55,182 bases of DNA from an uncultured Prevotella sp. (GCA_946999045.1 CAMQBR010000012.1:1-55182), one strand, 5' to 3'; positions 31,887 through 41,871 are shown, numbered from the stretch's first letter. Numbers and translations are program-made. Notes: a model not told the origin generated them from the letters alone.

Positions 31887-32813
31887 ATGCGCTTAGAAAA
31901 AATTGGAAATGAATTAGAATTAATTCTTTTGCTTACTGATAACCATAATTATACGGCTAAACAATTGGCTGAACTGATGCATATTTCACGACGAAATTTA
32001 TATTACTACTTAGATTATTTTCGTAAAAGTGGATTTGCTGTTATTAACGATGGAATCTATTATCGTATCAGTACCAACAGTCGGTTTTTCAAACAACTGC
32101 ATAACAATATCGTGTTTACAATTGATGAGGCACGTTACTTACGACAAATATTGGAGGATGTAAACATAAAGGACTTACGGCTTACTGCTCTAAAAGCCAA
32201 AATAGATAGATACTATGGTTTTGAAGGTTCATTCTCGCCTGCGGTCTTACAGCGCATCCACAACCACGTGCGCATCTTAAAAGAAGCCATGGAGGTAAAA
32301 AAGTTGGTTATGCTCAAAGGTTATTCTTCTCCACATAGCAAGACTGTTTCCGACCGAGTGGTAGAGCCTTTCTTATTGCTGAATAACGAGTTGGATATAC
32401 GTTGCTATGAAATGCTGTCGGGTATGTGCAAAACGTTCAAGCTATCACGTGTAGAGAATGTGGAGATATTAGATGTATATTGGGAAAACGAAAGCAAACA
32501 CCGACAAGTGTATACAGATATTTTTATGTTTAGTGGTGATACAAAGATACCTATTAAGTTACGTCTAGGACAATTAGCTTATAATGTATTAATCGAAGAA
32601 TATCCAATGTCTATTCCTTTTACGCATCAAGATACCAACAATCATAAACATTGGATCTTTGAAACCGAAGTTGTAAGTTATTTAGGTGTTGGTAGATTTG
32701 TCTTAGGCTTGTATCATGATATAGAAATATTAGATAATAATAATTTTAAGCAATACATCGCTGTACAGATAGCACAAATGAACGAAAAGCTAAATAGCAA
32801 AAGTTTTTTCTAA
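31887..32813 (+). CDS. WYL-domain transcriptional regulator
   Basis: The 308-residue protein has an N-terminal HTH_11-type winged helix (TAKQLAELMHISRRNLYYYLDYFRKSGF, about 20-60) and a C-terminal WYL domain (VMLKGYSSPHSKTVSDRVVEPFLLL, about 140-220) expected to bind a ligand or nucleic acid. The target is unknown. It is monocistronic. The sequence immediately downstream contains a highly structured element (32832-32935). Confidence 0.82.
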   Translation: MRLEKIGNELELILLLTDNHNYTAKQLAELMHISRRNLYYYLDYFRKSGFAVINDGIYYRISTNSRFFKQLHNNIVFTIDEARYLRQILEDVNIKDLRLTALKAKIDRYYGFEGSFSPAVLQRIHNHVRILKEAMEVKKLVMLKGYSSPHSKTVSDRVVEPFLLLNNELDIRCYEMLSGMCKTFKLSRVENVEILDVYWENESKHRQVYTDIFMFSGDTKIPIKLRLGQLAYNVLIEEYPMSIPFTHQDTNNHKHWIFETEVVSYLGVGRFVLGLYHDIEILDNNNFKQYIAVQIAQMNEKLNSKSFF

Positions 32814-32831
32814 TATTGATTTTTCTTGTCT

Positions 32832-32935
32832 TTACTATTATTAGTAAAAAAGGTTCTTAGGGTAAATGCATAGACGCTTGCCATGTAGAGCATATAGCTT
32901 TAACGTGAAGAACCTTTTTCCTATCTATGCATTTA
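32832..32935. ncRNA. Candidate structured RNA with two crossing 12-bp stems
   Basis: Two perfect 12-bp complementary pairs are arranged in crossing order. 32847-32858 (AAAAAGGTTCTT) pairs with 32908-32919. 32863-32874 (TAAATGCATAGA) pairs with 32924-32935. A small hairpin TTACTA/TAGTAA precedes them (32832-32847). The order left1-left2-right1-right2 gives a pseudoknot or two mutually exclusive hairpins. It lies in a 325-bp gap downstream of the WYL gene and upstream of glsA. Whether it is transcribed on its own is unknown. Confidence 0.45.
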
Positions 32936-33109
32936 ACGGGAGCCCCCATATTAAGCCATATTTCTCCATCTAACGTTTTGTATAAAAACTTTCATTAAAA
33001 TCAATCAAGACATACGCTTAATAGTACTATTTATTACTTTTATGCCACCTTCTTTAACTTTTATCCATATTATTTTCATAAAAAGATGATATATTACAAA
33101 AAGTTATGT

Positions 33110-33117
33110 TACATTTG
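33110..33117 (+). promoter_or_regulatory. Possible -7 element of the glsA promoter
   Basis: TACATTTG lies 21 bases before the ATG at 33139. An in-frame ATG at 33106 precedes it and is therefore unlikely to be the start. No clear -33 box is seen. Confidence 0.4.
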
Positions 33118-33138
33118 CAATATATTTTTTCTACCAAA

Positions 33139-33966
33139 ATGAGTACAATAAAACAAAAAACCATTGATATTGACCAAATATTGCGACGCAAATTGGGTAA
33201 TAAGGTAAAATATATTCCACCATTTATAACCAATTGGCTGAAGCATATTGTTCATCAGGATTTGCTAAATGAGTTTCTTTGGAAAAACAGACAGCTTAGC
33301 GGAACACAATGGCTTGAGGCTTGTATTAAGTATTTGGATGTAAAATTGGAAATAAAGGGATTGGAAAATTTACCTGATAAGAATAACGGCAAATTATATA
33401 CCTTTGTGTCTAATCATCCTCTGGGTGGAGCTGATGGTGTGGCTATTGGTTCTATCATTGGGAAAAAGTACGATGACAAGTTTCGCTATTTGCTCAACGA
33501 CTTGTTGATGAACTTGCCTGCTCTGAAGGCTGTAAGCGTGGGAATCAATAAAACGGGTAAGCAAAGTAGAAACTTTCCTATTATGGTAGAAGAGGTGTTT
33601 AGCAGTGATAATCATATTATTATGTTTCCTGCTGGGCTATGTTCTCGTAAACAGAACGGAGAAATAAGAGATATTATGTGGAAAAAAACGTTTATCACCA
33701 AGAGTGTACAGCACCATCGTGATATTGTACCTATCCACTTTGAAGGACATAACTCTGAACGATTCTATCGAATAGCATGGCTTTGCAAGATATTACATTC
33801 TAAAGTAAACTTTGCTATGTTGTTCTTAGTAGACGAAATGTTTAAAAATATGCACCACACATTCAAAATTACCATAGGCAAGCCAATACCGTGGCAAGCC
33901 TTTGACCACACAAAGACGCCGCAGCAATGGGCAGTGGATGTGCAAAACAAAGTATATCAGTTGTAG
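33139..33966 (+). CDS. glsA: Glycine-lipid O-acyltransferase (PlsC-like), GlsA candidate
   Basis: The 275-residue protein is a PlsC-family acyltransferase. The catalytic block is SNHPLGGADGVAIG (His...Asp), followed by a FPAGLCSRK substrate-binding block and VPIHFEGHNS. In Bacteroides, a PlsC-like O-acyltransferase (GlsA) next to a GNAT-like N-acyltransferase (GlsB) makes glycine (flavolipin-type) lipids, and the same pair is found here 79 bp apart. The start at 33139 was chosen for MSTIKQKTID and the promoter position. A generic lysophospholipid acyltransferase is the alternative. Confidence 0.75.
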   Translation: MSTIKQKTIDIDQILRRKLGNKVKYIPPFITNWLKHIVHQDLLNEFLWKNRQLSGTQWLEACIKYLDVKLEIKGLENLPDKNNGKLYTFVSNHPLGGADGVAIGSIIGKKYDDKFRYLLNDLLMNLPALKAVSVGINKTGKQSRNFPIMVEEVFSSDNHIIMFPAGLCSRKQNGEIRDIMWKKTFITKSVQHHRDIVPIHFEGHNSERFYRIAWLCKILHSKVNFAMLFLVDEMFKNMHHTFKITIGKPIPWQAFDHTKTPQQWAVDVQNKVYQL

Positions 33967-34045
33967 CAAGACAAAAAAAACATATAAAAAGATGAACAAA
34001 GCAAGGTGAGGTAGAGCCCCATATCGTACTTAGAAAATATATTTC

Positions 34046-35050
34046 ATGAACTCTCAATACATCATGCAAGAAGAGATAATACAACCAATAGACAAAAAGC
34101 TGTTGAAAGCCGAACTAACTCCCGACAGACAATTACGACTTACCAATAAAAGTCATAACCAAATATTTATAGTTACAGCGCACAATGCTCCTAACGTTAT
34201 GAGAGAGATAGGACGTTTGCGCGAAATAGCTTTCCGAACGGCAGGGGGCGGCACAGGTAAATCTATGGATATTGACGAATATGATACTTGCAGTAATTGT
34301 TACAAGCAACTTATTGTGTGGAATCCTGATGCCGATGAGATTATTGGGGGCTACCGATATCTATGTGGAACCGATTGGCAATTAGATGAAAATGGACAGC
34401 CTAAGTTAGCTACCAGTCATTTGTTTTCATTCTCTCAAAAGTTTTTAACCGATTATATGCCTTACACAGTAGAACTGGGTCGGTCGTTTGTAGCCTTGGA
34501 ATATCAAAACGTGCGTGCTAATACCAAGAGTATTTTTGCTCTGGATAATTTGTGGGATGGCTTAGGCGCACTGACAGTTATCAATCCATCAGTAAAATAT
34601 TTTTTTGGAAAGATGACGATGTACCCTTCGTATATCCGTCGAGGCAGAGACATGATACTTTATTTTTTAGACAAGCACTTCGGGGATAAGGATAAGCTAA
34701 TTGTTCCCAAGAAACCTCTTTCCATAGAAACAAATCCAAGCGAATTAGAACAACTATTTAGAGGAAAGGATTTTAAGGAAAATTACCGCATTCTTAATAA
34801 AGAGATAAGACTATTAGGATATAACATTCCTCCTTTGGTTAATGCCTATATGGGATTAAGTCCTACTATGAAACTCTTTGGTACGGCTATCAACTATGGC
34901 TTTGGCGATGTTGAGGAAACAGGAATTTTGATTGCCGTTGATGAGATATTAGAAGAAAAACGTGTACGACATATCGATTCGTTTATCAAAGAGAACAGAG
35001 AAAATTTGGAGATAACATCGGGACAAAATAAGATTATCTATAAACTTTGA
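34046..35050 (+). CDS. glsB: Glycine-lipid N-acyltransferase (GNAT/OlsB-like), GlsB candidate
   Basis: The 334-residue protein belongs to the acetyltransferase_5/hemolysin-like N-acyltransferase family related to ornithine-lipid OlsB. Seen are REIAFRTAGGGTG, DEYDTCSNCYKQLIVW, IIGGYRYLCG, VELGRSFVALEYQN and WDGLGAL. It would transfer a 3-hydroxy acyl chain to the amino group of glycine, the first step of glycine-lipid synthesis, at the inner membrane face. ATG 34064 is an alternative start. It is probably in one operon with glsA. Confidence 0.78.
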   Translation: MNSQYIMQEEIIQPIDKKLLKAELTPDRQLRLTNKSHNQIFIVTAHNAPNVMREIGRLREIAFRTAGGGTGKSMDIDEYDTCSNCYKQLIVWNPDADEIIGGYRYLCGTDWQLDENGQPKLATSHLFSFSQKFLTDYMPYTVELGRSFVALEYQNVRANTKSIFALDNLWDGLGALTVINPSVKYFFGKMTMYPSYIRRGRDMILYFLDKHFGDKDKLIVPKKPLSIETNPSELEQLFRGKDFKENYRILNKEIRLLGYNIPPLVNAYMGLSPTMKLFGTAINYGFGDVEETGILIAVDEILEEKRVRHIDSFIKENRENLEITSGQNKIIYKL

Positions 35051-35159
35051 ACTTTATAAGAACTACTTTATAGAAATATTAAGAATCCCATAAAACCATA
35101 GTAGTTCTATAAGAATTAGGAAACTATGCTTGCCTTGTCTACTTAAACATCGTAAACTA

Positions 35160-37511
35160 ATGAAAAAATATATATTACTACTGCTTATAAATATCTTTGG
35201 AATACTGCTCAATGTCAATGCTAAACAAGATTACAAAGAAGATTTTACCAAGTATGTAGAGCCACGTATCGGAACGGCTCATTGTAGATATTTCCATTTT
35301 GCACCTGGATCACTGCCTTTTGGCATGGCAAAACCTGGTCCCTCTACCAACGGACATTATGGAAATAAATCGGGCTGGGAAGCTACAGGCTATGACTATC
35401 GTGATAAAAGCATTGAAGGTTTTCCTTGCTTGCACGAATTTCAAGTAGGGGGTATTACACTAATGCCTACAACAGGAAAACTATTTACTGTACCAGGCGA
35501 TACTGCAATGACTGATCTGCGAACAGGCTATCGCTCACGTTATTCACACAAAGATGAGATAGCCACTGCAGGCTATTATTCGGTGTTGCTCAAAGATTAT
35601 GATATTACCGCTGAGGTTACCGCTACCACACGTGTAGCTTTTCAGCGTTACACTTTTCCTGCAAGCAAAGAGAGCCATATATTGTTTGATATTGGCAATA
35701 GAGAAGGTGAAAGTGGTGCCGTAAAAGATGCCAAGATACAAATAAGAAATAATGGAACCGTGATAGAAGGAATGGTTATTACGATGCCCGAATACGTAAA
35801 AAAATATCAACCAGGAGCAGAAATACCTCTTTACTTCTATGCTGTAATTGATAAGAAGCCAACCACAATGGGTACGTTTAATGGCGAACAAGTAAAAGCA
35901 AATTCGCTATCTGCATCAGGTATTGGAGCGGGTGCTTACTTAACATTCAAAACATCAAACCAAGAAAAAATTACGGTAAAGGTAGGCATTTCTTATACTT
36001 CTGTTGCTAACGCTAAACTTAATTTGCAGGCAGAAGCTAAAGATTTAACTTTTGAAGAAGCTAAAAAGCGTTCGCACAATATGTGGAACGAGCATTTAAG
36101 CAGAATAGCTGTTGAAACAAATAACACTACAGACAAAATAAAATTCTACACTGGTTTATATCATGCACTTTTAGGACGTGGTATTTGCAGTGATGTCAAT
36201 GGAGCCTATCCTAAGCACAACGGAACTATCGGACATATAACGATAAAGAATGGCAAACCTATTTTTAATCTATATAACACGGATGCGATGTGGGGAGGCC
36301 AATGGAATTTGACACAAGTATGGTGTATGGCATATCCTGAACACATAGCCGACTTTATCAGCAGTCATCTACAAATATTCAAAGATAGCGGTTGGCTGGG
36401 TGATGGTTTGGCTAACAGTCGTTATGTATCGGGCGTTGGAACTAATCAACTAAGCTTGATGATAGCTGCAGCTTACGCCTGTGGTATTCGAAATTTTGAT
36501 GTAAACTTGGCATACGAGGCTTGCAGAAAGAATGAATTAGACGGAGATAACCGGCCTTTTGGCGCAGGAAAACCAGATACCAAACTTTTTGTACAATATG
36601 GATATGTGCCACATCAAGATTCAGGAGTTGGAGCTGACGAGATGTTTATGTTCTCCGCATCACACACGCTGGAATATGCTTATAGCGCATGGGCAACAGC
36701 TCAAATGGCAAAGACTTTGGGCAAAACCGCTGATTATAATAAACTGATGTGGTTATCTAAAGGTTGGGAACGCATTTACGACAACAAACTAAACCTGATG
36801 CACCCTAAGAAATCCGACGGAACTTTTATCTCTAACTTTGACCCTATGCAAGTTTGGCGTGGTTTTCAAGAGGGAAACGCATGGCAATATACGTTCTATG
36901 TGCCACACGATGCCAAGGCTTTGATAGCAAAGGTGGGCGCAGAAGAGTTTACCAATCGCTTAGATAGTATCTTCACTCTTTCCCAAAAACTTATTTTTAG
37001 TGGTGGAACAGAGGTTGCTGCATTTGCAGGATTGAAAACACTTTACAACCAAGGTAATCAGCCTTGTCTGCATACATCGTGGCTATTTAATGAGGCAGGC
37101 AAACCATCGCACACACAAAAGTGGGTTCGTGCCATCCTTAATGAATTTTATGGTACCGATGGTATTCATGGGTATGGCTATGGTCAGGATGAAGATCAGG
37201 GGCAATTGGGTGCATGGTTTGTACTGTCATCCCTTGGAATGTTTGATGTTTGTGGCTTAACAGCACAGCAACCAGCCTTTGCATTGGGCAGCCCATTATT
37301 TAATAAAGTAATCATTCGTTTAAACAAAATGTATTTTTCTGGTGATGAGTTTGTTATTAATGTAATTAACAAAAGCAAGGATAATATTTATGTACAGCAA
37401 TATCAGCTCAATGGAACAACACTGCACACCCCTTATCTACCCTTTTCTACCTTTGCCAAAGGTGGTACATTAAATATTACTATGGGCAATACACCAAAAG
37501 ACAACTATTAA
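35160..37511 (+). CDS. Exported GH92 alpha-mannosidase
   Basis: The 783-residue protein has a signal peptide (KKYILLLLINIFGILLNVNA) and then a full GH92 fold, an N-terminal beta-sandwich and an (alpha/alpha)6 barrel. Family motifs include QVGGITLMPTTG, QEGNAWQY with the likely general acid Glu571, and GQDEDQGQLGAW with the likely base Asp677/Asp679; their spacing fits Bacteroides GH92 enzymes. It would trim alpha-mannose from N-glycans or yeast mannan, in the periplasm or at the surface. The start at 35160 gives the clean signal peptide, while the frame extends to 35130. Confidence 0.9.
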   Translation: MKKYILLLLINIFGILLNVNAKQDYKEDFTKYVEPRIGTAHCRYFHFAPGSLPFGMAKPGPSTNGHYGNKSGWEATGYDYRDKSIEGFPCLHEFQVGGITLMPTTGKLFTVPGDTAMTDLRTGYRSRYSHKDEIATAGYYSVLLKDYDITAEVTATTRVAFQRYTFPASKESHILFDIGNREGESGAVKDAKIQIRNNGTVIEGMVITMPEYVKKYQPGAEIPLYFYAVIDKKPTTMGTFNGEQVKANSLSASGIGAGAYLTFKTSNQEKITVKVGISYTSVANAKLNLQAEAKDLTFEEAKKRSHNMWNEHLSRIAVETNNTTDKIKFYTGLYHALLGRGICSDVNGAYPKHNGTIGHITIKNGKPIFNLYNTDAMWGGQWNLTQVWCMAYPEHIADFISSHLQIFKDSGWLGDGLANSRYVSGVGTNQLSLMIAAAYACGIRNFDVNLAYEACRKNELDGDNRPFGAGKPDTKLFVQYGYVPHQDSGVGADEMFMFSASHTLEYAYSAWATAQMAKTLGKTADYNKLMWLSKGWERIYDNKLNLMHPKKSDGTFISNFDPMQVWRGFQEGNAWQYTFYVPHDAKALIAKVGAEEFTNRLDSIFTLSQKLIFSGGTEVAAFAGLKTLYNQGNQPCLHTSWLFNEAGKPSHTQKWVRAILNEFYGTDGIHGYGYGQDEDQGQLGAWFVLSSLGMFDVCGLTAQQPAFALGSPLFNKVIIRLNKMYFSGDEFVINVINKSKDNIYVQQYQLNGTTLHTPYLPFSTFAKGGTLNITMGNTPKDNY

Positions 37512-37537
37512 TTTTACTAACCACACGAATCTTAAAA

Positions 37538-38258
37538 ATGAACGACATACAAATAGAGCGATCGGGTGCAAATAAAATGAAGGTAGAGCTTCTTGGCGGT
37601 GAAGCAATTTGCTTATCAAGTGCAAAACAAACTTTTATTGAAGCATTGCGCAAAATAGGGACTACACATCTCAACGAAATTAATATTGAAATCAATCACT
37701 TACCTTTGTTTTTCAAAAACAATATATCCCAAGTATAAAGATGCTATGGAGTTGGTAGCTGATGGCTGGTATGTAAATACGCAGAGTGAGGTATACAATA
37801 AAGTGGCTCAGTTCAAAAACTTATATCACAATATTTTCATCTATACATAAAAATTACAGTCAACTCAGATTTTAAAGGAGAACGAGTAAAATATGGGCAT
37901 AGACGTCAGTTAGTGTTGTCTGCAACTTTTCCTGATAAAACACAAATAAAAGACGCCAATACTGCCAATGCCTTTGCAAAAATCATAAGGAAAATAGGAG
38001 TAGATAAGGTTAAATGTTTAGATATAAAGCATGGAGGAAAGCCATTAATAGATGTGGTTTAGAAATATCAATCACATATAGAATTTGCTCCTCACATATG
38101 TTTTTTATGCCTAACTTTCCTAAAGATAAATTAAAGATATTAAAGGTAATAATCTTGATGTTACATTTGCACATCAACGTTACTTTAGAAGAAAAAACGC
38201 ATATTTCGGAAGAAGATTCTCATACTACTCAAGCCCCATGTACTTTAAAGTCTTCTAA
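37538..38258 (+). pseudogene. Multiply frameshifted relic of a protein with two tandem copies of an unrecognised domain
   Basis: The reading frame starts at the ATG at 37538 and shifts near 37725, 37848, 38100 and 38148; it also meets an in-frame TAG at 38060-38062. Joined across these breaks it gives two homologous units of about 90 residues. TFIEALRKIGTTHLNEINIE in unit 1 matches AFAKIIRKIGVDKVKCLDIK in unit 2, and DGWYVNTQSEVYNKVAQFK matches FFMPNFPKDKLKILKVI. The last frame ends at 38256-38258. I do not know the domain's function. The gene is inactive as read, unless several sequencing errors coincide. Confidence 0.7.
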
Positions 38259-38330
38259 TCAATGTTTTAAACAAAAAGCAGTGCCTAATGCAGAAGTATG
38301 TACTCCTAAAGAGCAAGGAATCCCTCATGC

Positions 38331-38511
38331 AATTAGCTTTGATAGGTTTTGAACTTACATTTTGAAAAAAAAATAGTACAAGCCGAATACAATCAAATAT
38401 GTTTGAATTGTTGAGGCGAAGCCTGTTTCCTATTAAAAGAAGCCAAAAGATAACAAAACGTATTTCAAAAAAAATACTCACAATATATAGTGGTAATCTA
38501 TAGAACCAGAC
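38331..38511 (+). repeat. Inverted-repeat element (subfamily II) lacking its left terminus
   Basis: It starts AATTAGCTTTGATAGG and continues AACTTACATTTTGAA, the CAAGCCGAATACAATC block and GCCAAAAGATAACAAAACGTATTTC. It ends TGGTAATCTATAGAACCAGAC. The left GGTTCTATA is lost. It lies upstream of the GH2 gene. The remaining bases up to 38623 hold only the GH2 promoter. Confidence 0.8.
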
Positions 38512-38570
38512 ACTCATAAATTCATAGAGAGAAAGACACAAGACAAAGAGGAAAAATGAAAAAAATATAT

Positions 38571-38578
38571 TATCTTTG
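38571..38578 (+). promoter_or_regulatory. Possible -7 element of the GH2 gene
   Basis: TATCTTTG matches TAnnTTTG and would give a leader of about 40 bases. The -33 box is not evident. Confidence 0.45.
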
Positions 38579-38623
38579 TACACACTACAGAACAATATAA
38601 CTAAATAACTAACAACCTATTTC

Positions 38624-41600
38624 ATGAGAAGATTAAAATTATCCGCAGCATTGGTGACTTTACTTGCGATTTCTGTAAATAGCTTTAGTGCTATAAAAAC
38701 ACTAAATAATGGACCTGTGGGTGATGAATGGCACAATTTACAGGTAAACGAGGTAAACAGACTAAAGTTGCATACGCAGTTTTTTGCATACGAATCGCTG
38801 CAAAAGGCACTGGCTAACAATTGTAAAACATCCCAAAACTATCTATCTCTAAATGGCGCATGGAAGTTTTATTTTGCAGAAACGCCCAACCAACGACCAC
38901 AAAAATTTTACGAACCTCTGTTTGACGACTCTTCATGGAACACATTAAACGTACCTGGTATATGGGAACTGAATGGTTATGGCGACCCAGTATATCTCAA
39001 TGTAGGGTTTGCATGGCGCGAACACTTTCGTAACAATCCGCCACAAGTGCCTGTAAAGGATAATCATGTGGGCAGTTATCGTCGAACAATTACGCTGCCA
39101 GATAACTGGAACAATAAGCAAGTTATTGCTCACTTTGGTAGTGTTACCTCCAATATGTACCTATATGTCAATGGCAAATATGTAGGCTATACTGAGGATT
39201 CAAAGGTAGCTGCAGAGTTTGACATTACACCATATGTGAAGAAAGGAAAAAACCTAATAGCCTTTCAAACGTTCAGATGGTGCGATGGTTCGTACTGCGA
39301 AGACCAGGACTTTTGGCGGCTGAGTGGTGTGGCACGTGATTGTTACCTGTATGCACGCAACAAAAATGTACAGGTAACTAATCTTAAAATTACATCCGAT
39401 CTTGAACATCAATATCAAGACGGATTATTAACCATAAATTTAGATGTAAAAGGAAGACCTATCATAGATTTTGATTTGCTCAATGCCAATGGGGTATCGG
39501 TGGGCAAACACTCAATTGTGTTTGGCAAACAACAGCATGGAAAGGTGCAATTTCATATCAAAAATGTAAAGCAATGGACTGCCGAAACACCTTATCTCTT
39601 TACTCTTATCACCACTGTTAAGCAGGGAAATAAGCTGGTAGAGGTGATTCCACAAAAGGTAGGTTTTAGAAGAGTGGAAATTAAAGGAAGCCAACTATTG
39701 GTTAATGGTAAACCTATATATATTAAAGGTGTCAACAGACATGAGATAGATCCTAACGGAGGATACATTGTAAGCAAGGAGCGCATGATACAAGATATCA
39801 AACTGATGAAGCAACTCAACATCAATGCCGTGCGTACCTGCCACTATCCAGATGCCCCTTTGTGGTACGATTTGTGTGATGAATACGGACTTTACGTGGT
39901 TGCCGAAGCTAATCAAGAGAGCCATGGATTGGGCTATTCCAATGATGCCCCCAGCAAAAAGCCTATGTTTGCCAAACAGATATTAGAACGTAACCAACAT
40001 AATGTGGAGATGCAATATAATCATCCAAGCATTATTATCTGGTCGTTGGGAAACGAAACGGTTGACGGTCCTAACTTTACAGCAGCATTTAAGTGGATAA
40101 AGAGCATTGATACGAGCCGTCCTATACAATGGGAACGCACTGGAAAAGGTGATAACACAGAGATATATTGTCCTATGTATCGTTCACAACAAGAATGTGA
40201 AACATATGCACAATCTACACATGAGGAAGATCAAAAGCCGCTGATACAATGCGAGTACAACCATGCCATGGGTAATTCTGGCGGAGGCTTAAAAGAATAT
40301 TGGGACTTAGTACGTAAATATCCTAAATATCAAGGCGGATTTGTATGGGACTTTGTTGACCAAGCTTTGCACGATAAGAAACGAGGCATTTATACGTATG
40401 GTGGCGATTATAATAACTATGACCCGAGTGATAATAACTTTAACTGTAACGGCCTGATTAGTCCAGACCGCATTCCTAATCCTCATGCATACGAAGTTGG
40501 TTACGAATATCAAAATATTTGGGTACGCCCTATCAACTTGCAGAATGGAAAGATACAGATTAAGAACGAATTTTTCTTCCGCAATTTGAACAATGTTGCC
40601 TTGAAATGGAAATTGTTGGTGAATGGTGTTGCTTATCAGTCGGGTAATATTTCTACATTGAGTGTACTACCACAGCAAACAACAGAGCTTACTTTGCCTT
40701 ACCAATTAAACAATTTGCAGAATAACAATGATATAAAAGATATTCAATTGAATATCGATTTTATTCTTAAAGAAGCTGAACCTTTAATGAAACAAGGGCA
40801 AACTATAGCTTACCAACAGTTTACAATCAAGGATTATTATGCACCTCAAAAGGCTCAAATAGTAGCTAAAAAACAAGTAGCACCTACTTATTCTAAACTA
40901 AAAAAGAACGATAAAAAGAAAGGAGATCAAATAGAAATAGCAAATGCTCAAATAAATATTGCATTTAATAAGCACTCAGGTTTCTTGTGTAAATATGAGG
41001 TAAATGGTGTGCAGTTATTAGCTAAAAATGGTATACTGAAACCTAACTTTTGGAGAGCTGTTACGGATAATGATATGGGCGCACAACTCAACCATAAATA
41101 TAAGGTATGGCGCAACCCCAAATTGGTGCTGACGGAGATAAACACGGAAAAACAGAAATTAGAAAACATGGACGTTATGCTGGTAAAAGCTAATTATGAT
41201 ATGCCTGAGGTTACTGCCCAACTATGCATAAGTTATACCATTTTTCCTACAGGTAAGATAACTGTTAACCAAGAGCTTGTTCCGCAGAAAGGTAACAATC
41301 AGCCTAATATGTTGCGTTTTGGTATGGTTATACAAATGCCTTACAACATGGACAAGAGTGTATTTTTTGGAAGAGGACCCATTGAAAATTATCCAGACCG
41401 CAAGTTATCACAGCGTATTGGCATCTACAAACAAACGGCTGATGAGCAGTTTTATCCTTACATCCGTCCACAGGAAACGGGAACAAAGAGCGATATGCGT
41501 TGGTGGAAACAATTAGATAAACAAAGTAAGGGTCTTATTATCTCGTCTAACCATCCATTCTTTGCATCAGCTTTGCATTACACTGTAGAAGATTTAGATG

Positions 41601-41791
41601 ATGGCGATCAAAAAGAACAACGACATATACAACAAATACCAAAGTCATCATTTACCAATCTTTACCTTGATGGTGAAATGGCTGGTGTGGGTGGCATTGA
41701 TTCATGGAGCTGGAAGGCTGAAGCTCTCAATCAATATCGTGTACATTATGGCAGTAAGTCGTTTGAGATAATAATTGTGCCAGAAAGCTAA
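38624..41791 (+). CDS. Exported GH2 beta-galactosidase (LacZ-like)
   Basis: The 1055-residue protein has a signal peptide (ending about SFSA), a sugar-binding jelly roll, immunoglobulin-like domains and the TIM-barrel catalytic domain. It finishes with a Bgal_small_N beta-sandwich (GFLCKYEVNG ... WRAVTDNDMGA). The predicted acid/base is Glu478 (WSLGNE) and the nucleophile Glu544 (QCEYNHAMGNS). It would release terminal beta-galactose from host or dietary glycans. It follows the GH92 gene, separated by a pseudogene and a repeat element. Confidence 0.93.
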   Translation: MRRLKLSAALVTLLAISVNSFSAIKTLNNGPVGDEWHNLQVNEVNRLKLHTQFFAYESLQKALANNCKTSQNYLSLNGAWKFYFAETPNQRPQKFYEPLFDDSSWNTLNVPGIWELNGYGDPVYLNVGFAWREHFRNNPPQVPVKDNHVGSYRRTITLPDNWNNKQVIAHFGSVTSNMYLYVNGKYVGYTEDSKVAAEFDITPYVKKGKNLIAFQTFRWCDGSYCEDQDFWRLSGVARDCYLYARNKNVQVTNLKITSDLEHQYQDGLLTINLDVKGRPIIDFDLLNANGVSVGKHSIVFGKQQHGKVQFHIKNVKQWTAETPYLFTLITTVKQGNKLVEVIPQKVGFRRVEIKGSQLLVNGKPIYIKGVNRHEIDPNGGYIVSKERMIQDIKLMKQLNINAVRTCHYPDAPLWYDLCDEYGLYVVAEANQESHGLGYSNDAPSKKPMFAKQILERNQHNVEMQYNHPSIIIWSLGNETVDGPNFTAAFKWIKSIDTSRPIQWERTGKGDNTEIYCPMYRSQQECETYAQSTHEEDQKPLIQCEYNHAMGNSGGGLKEYWDLVRKYPKYQGGFVWDFVDQALHDKKRGIYTYGGDYNNYDPSDNNFNCNGLISPDRIPNPHAYEVGYEYQNIWVRPINLQNGKIQIKNEFFFRNLNNVALKWKLLVNGVAYQSGNISTLSVLPQQTTELTLPYQLNNLQNNNDIKDIQLNIDFILKEAEPLMKQGQTIAYQQFTIKDYYAPQKAQIVAKKQVAPTYSKLKKNDKKKGDQIEIANAQINIAFNKHSGFLCKYEVNGVQLLAKNGILKPNFWRAVTDNDMGAQLNHKYKVWRNPKLVLTEINTEKQKLENMDVMLVKANYDMPEVTAQLCISYTIFPTGKITVNQELVPQKGNNQPNMLRFGMVIQMPYNMDKSVFFGRGPIENYPDRKLSQRIGIYKQTADEQFYPYIRPQETGTKSDMRWWKQLDKQSKGLIISSNHPFFASALHYTVEDLDDGDQKEQRHIQQIPKSSFTNLYLDGEMAGVGGIDSWSWKAEALNQYRVHYGSKSFEIIIVPES

Positions 41792-41871
41792 GCCTACAAC
41801 ACCCATCCTGTGAAAGGGGTGAAAAACTCTCAATAAAGTTGGGAAGAATGAACATTGCTACCCCCTATTTT

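Noticed and set aside
38014..38352. 112-residue ORF downstream of GH92 as an independent gene
   Set aside because: Its frame mixes two segments of the frameshifted relic and runs into a repeat element; it is part of the pseudogene.
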